DNA from: Candidatus Altimarinota bacterium
GTDB taxonomy: Bacteria > Patescibacteriota > Gracilibacteria > BD1-5 > UBA2023
Reading direction: 5' to 3'
Assembly: GCA_014377305.1 (NCBI GenBank)
Contig: JACMPW010000005.1
Span: 62,001-126,000, forward strand
DNA: 64,000 nt
Part shown: in pieces, positions 63,784 through 64,000 of the stretch
Layout of the letters: each line of letters opens with the position of its first letter
Numbering within the stretch: position 1 is the stretch's first letter
The notes under the pieces: model-generated
Told to the model about the DNA's origin: nothing
The model's database searches: none
The model's input: the letters and a program-made list of their open reading frames with translations, nothing else
Made by a program: the position numbers and the translations under genes

Positions 63784-64000
63784 TGAGAGCTTTTTTGATA
63801 GTGGAGATATGCTGATCGATATCCTCGATAAACGATAGGGTGATGACAAAAAGTGGCACTCAGATGAGGAGTCCGACGAGTCAGAGGAAGTGCTCAGATA
63901 CGAGGAGAATAACAAATGTAACGAATACGGGGATGTGCATATAGGAAGATACTATACGAGGATTGAGATAGTATGCCTCTATAGCGTGCACTACTGCTAT
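63767..64000 (-). CDS. AI-2E family permease, C-terminal part (5' end beyond window)
   Basis: 77 residues visible; the gene enters from the right edge. [20 protein letters not shown] then [20 protein letters not shown] matches the C-terminal membrane region of AI-2E/YdiK-type transporters, with two TGA glycines. The extreme C-terminus is charged. Overlaps the miaA start by 17 bp. Confidence 0.75.

Noticed and set aside
1-64000. Reading in-frame UGA as tryptophan (codes 4/25 alternatives) or as selenocysteine
   Set aside because: TGA positions match invariant glycines in many families, and UGG Trp codons occur normally in the same proteins. No SECIS-like pattern is needed, because TGA is spread through almost every gene.

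Overview
The window comes from a bacterium that reads UGA as glycine (translation table 25), so it most likely belongs to the Patescibacteria/CPR lineages Gracilibacteria (BD1-5) or Absconditabacteria (SR1). Almost every long gene has in-frame TGA codons, and in recognisable enzymes they sit where the family has an invariant glycine: the RuvB P-loop, the MurC GIGGIG loop, UppS RTGG, GlmS LEG, MiaA DIGTGK and Tag LEG. No gene I can close ends in TGA; all stops are TAA or TAG. All coordinates below are reassembled with UGA = Gly. Several genes, including ones of 280, 372 and 443 residues, are nearly invisible under the standard code. Leaders are mostly A/T-rich without a Shine-Dalgarno motif.

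Layout. 1-6.45 kb holds secreted or anchored proteins: a large surface protein running off the left edge, a peptidase-S74-type gene that looks broken, two paralogous small secreted proteins, and membrane-anchored proteins. 6.45-9.5 kb is an apparent thiol-redox operon (rhodanese, DsbA-like, HTTM-like membrane protein, DCC protein), overlapped at its end by a reverse-strand phosphoribosyltransferase fused to a PQQ-like beta-propeller. 11-20 kb is housekeeping: hisS, gatA, tag, uppS, folD, Fe-type superoxide dismutase and an RRM protein. It also contains one small gene with foreign features. 20-33 kb holds a WecA/MraY-type transferase, DedA, prmC, a class-I amidotransferase, thrS, VKOR, ruvB, an HD-domain protein, RNA methyltransferases and a SIS protein. 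33-45.8 kb holds pnp, tRNA-Arg with a decayed copy, lysS, a PiT phosphate transporter, glmS, exonuclease III, a TMEM175-like channel, an RNHCP protein, tilS, rplK and tRNA-Glu.

45.8-50.9 kb, directly 3' of tRNA-Glu, looks like an accessory island. It has a UGA-packed 443-residue orphan, an 836-residue protein with a pre-toxin-TG-like segment, and the wreck of a Type III restriction endonuclease gene. 51-64 kb returns to core genes: an RlmL-like methyltransferase, a DsbB/BdbC oxidase, pyrophosphatase, a SIMPL protein, CsaB-like pyruvyltransferase, lipoproteins, an MBL-fold protein, murC, a Sua5/TsaC protein, miaA and the end of an AI-2E-family permease.

The genes together suggest a reduced but envelope-focused metabolism: peptidoglycan and undecaprenyl-lipid steps (uppS, wecA-like, glmS, murC, csaB-like), translation and tRNA modification, and an unusually rich oxidative-folding kit (rhodanese, DsbA-like, DCC, VKOR, BdbC). 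A recurrent promoter form, TTGCnT-N15/16-TATAnT, lies upstream of about ten genes. I found no CRISPR array, rRNA or recognisable transposase, and the suppressor tRNA-Gly(UCA) is not in this window.
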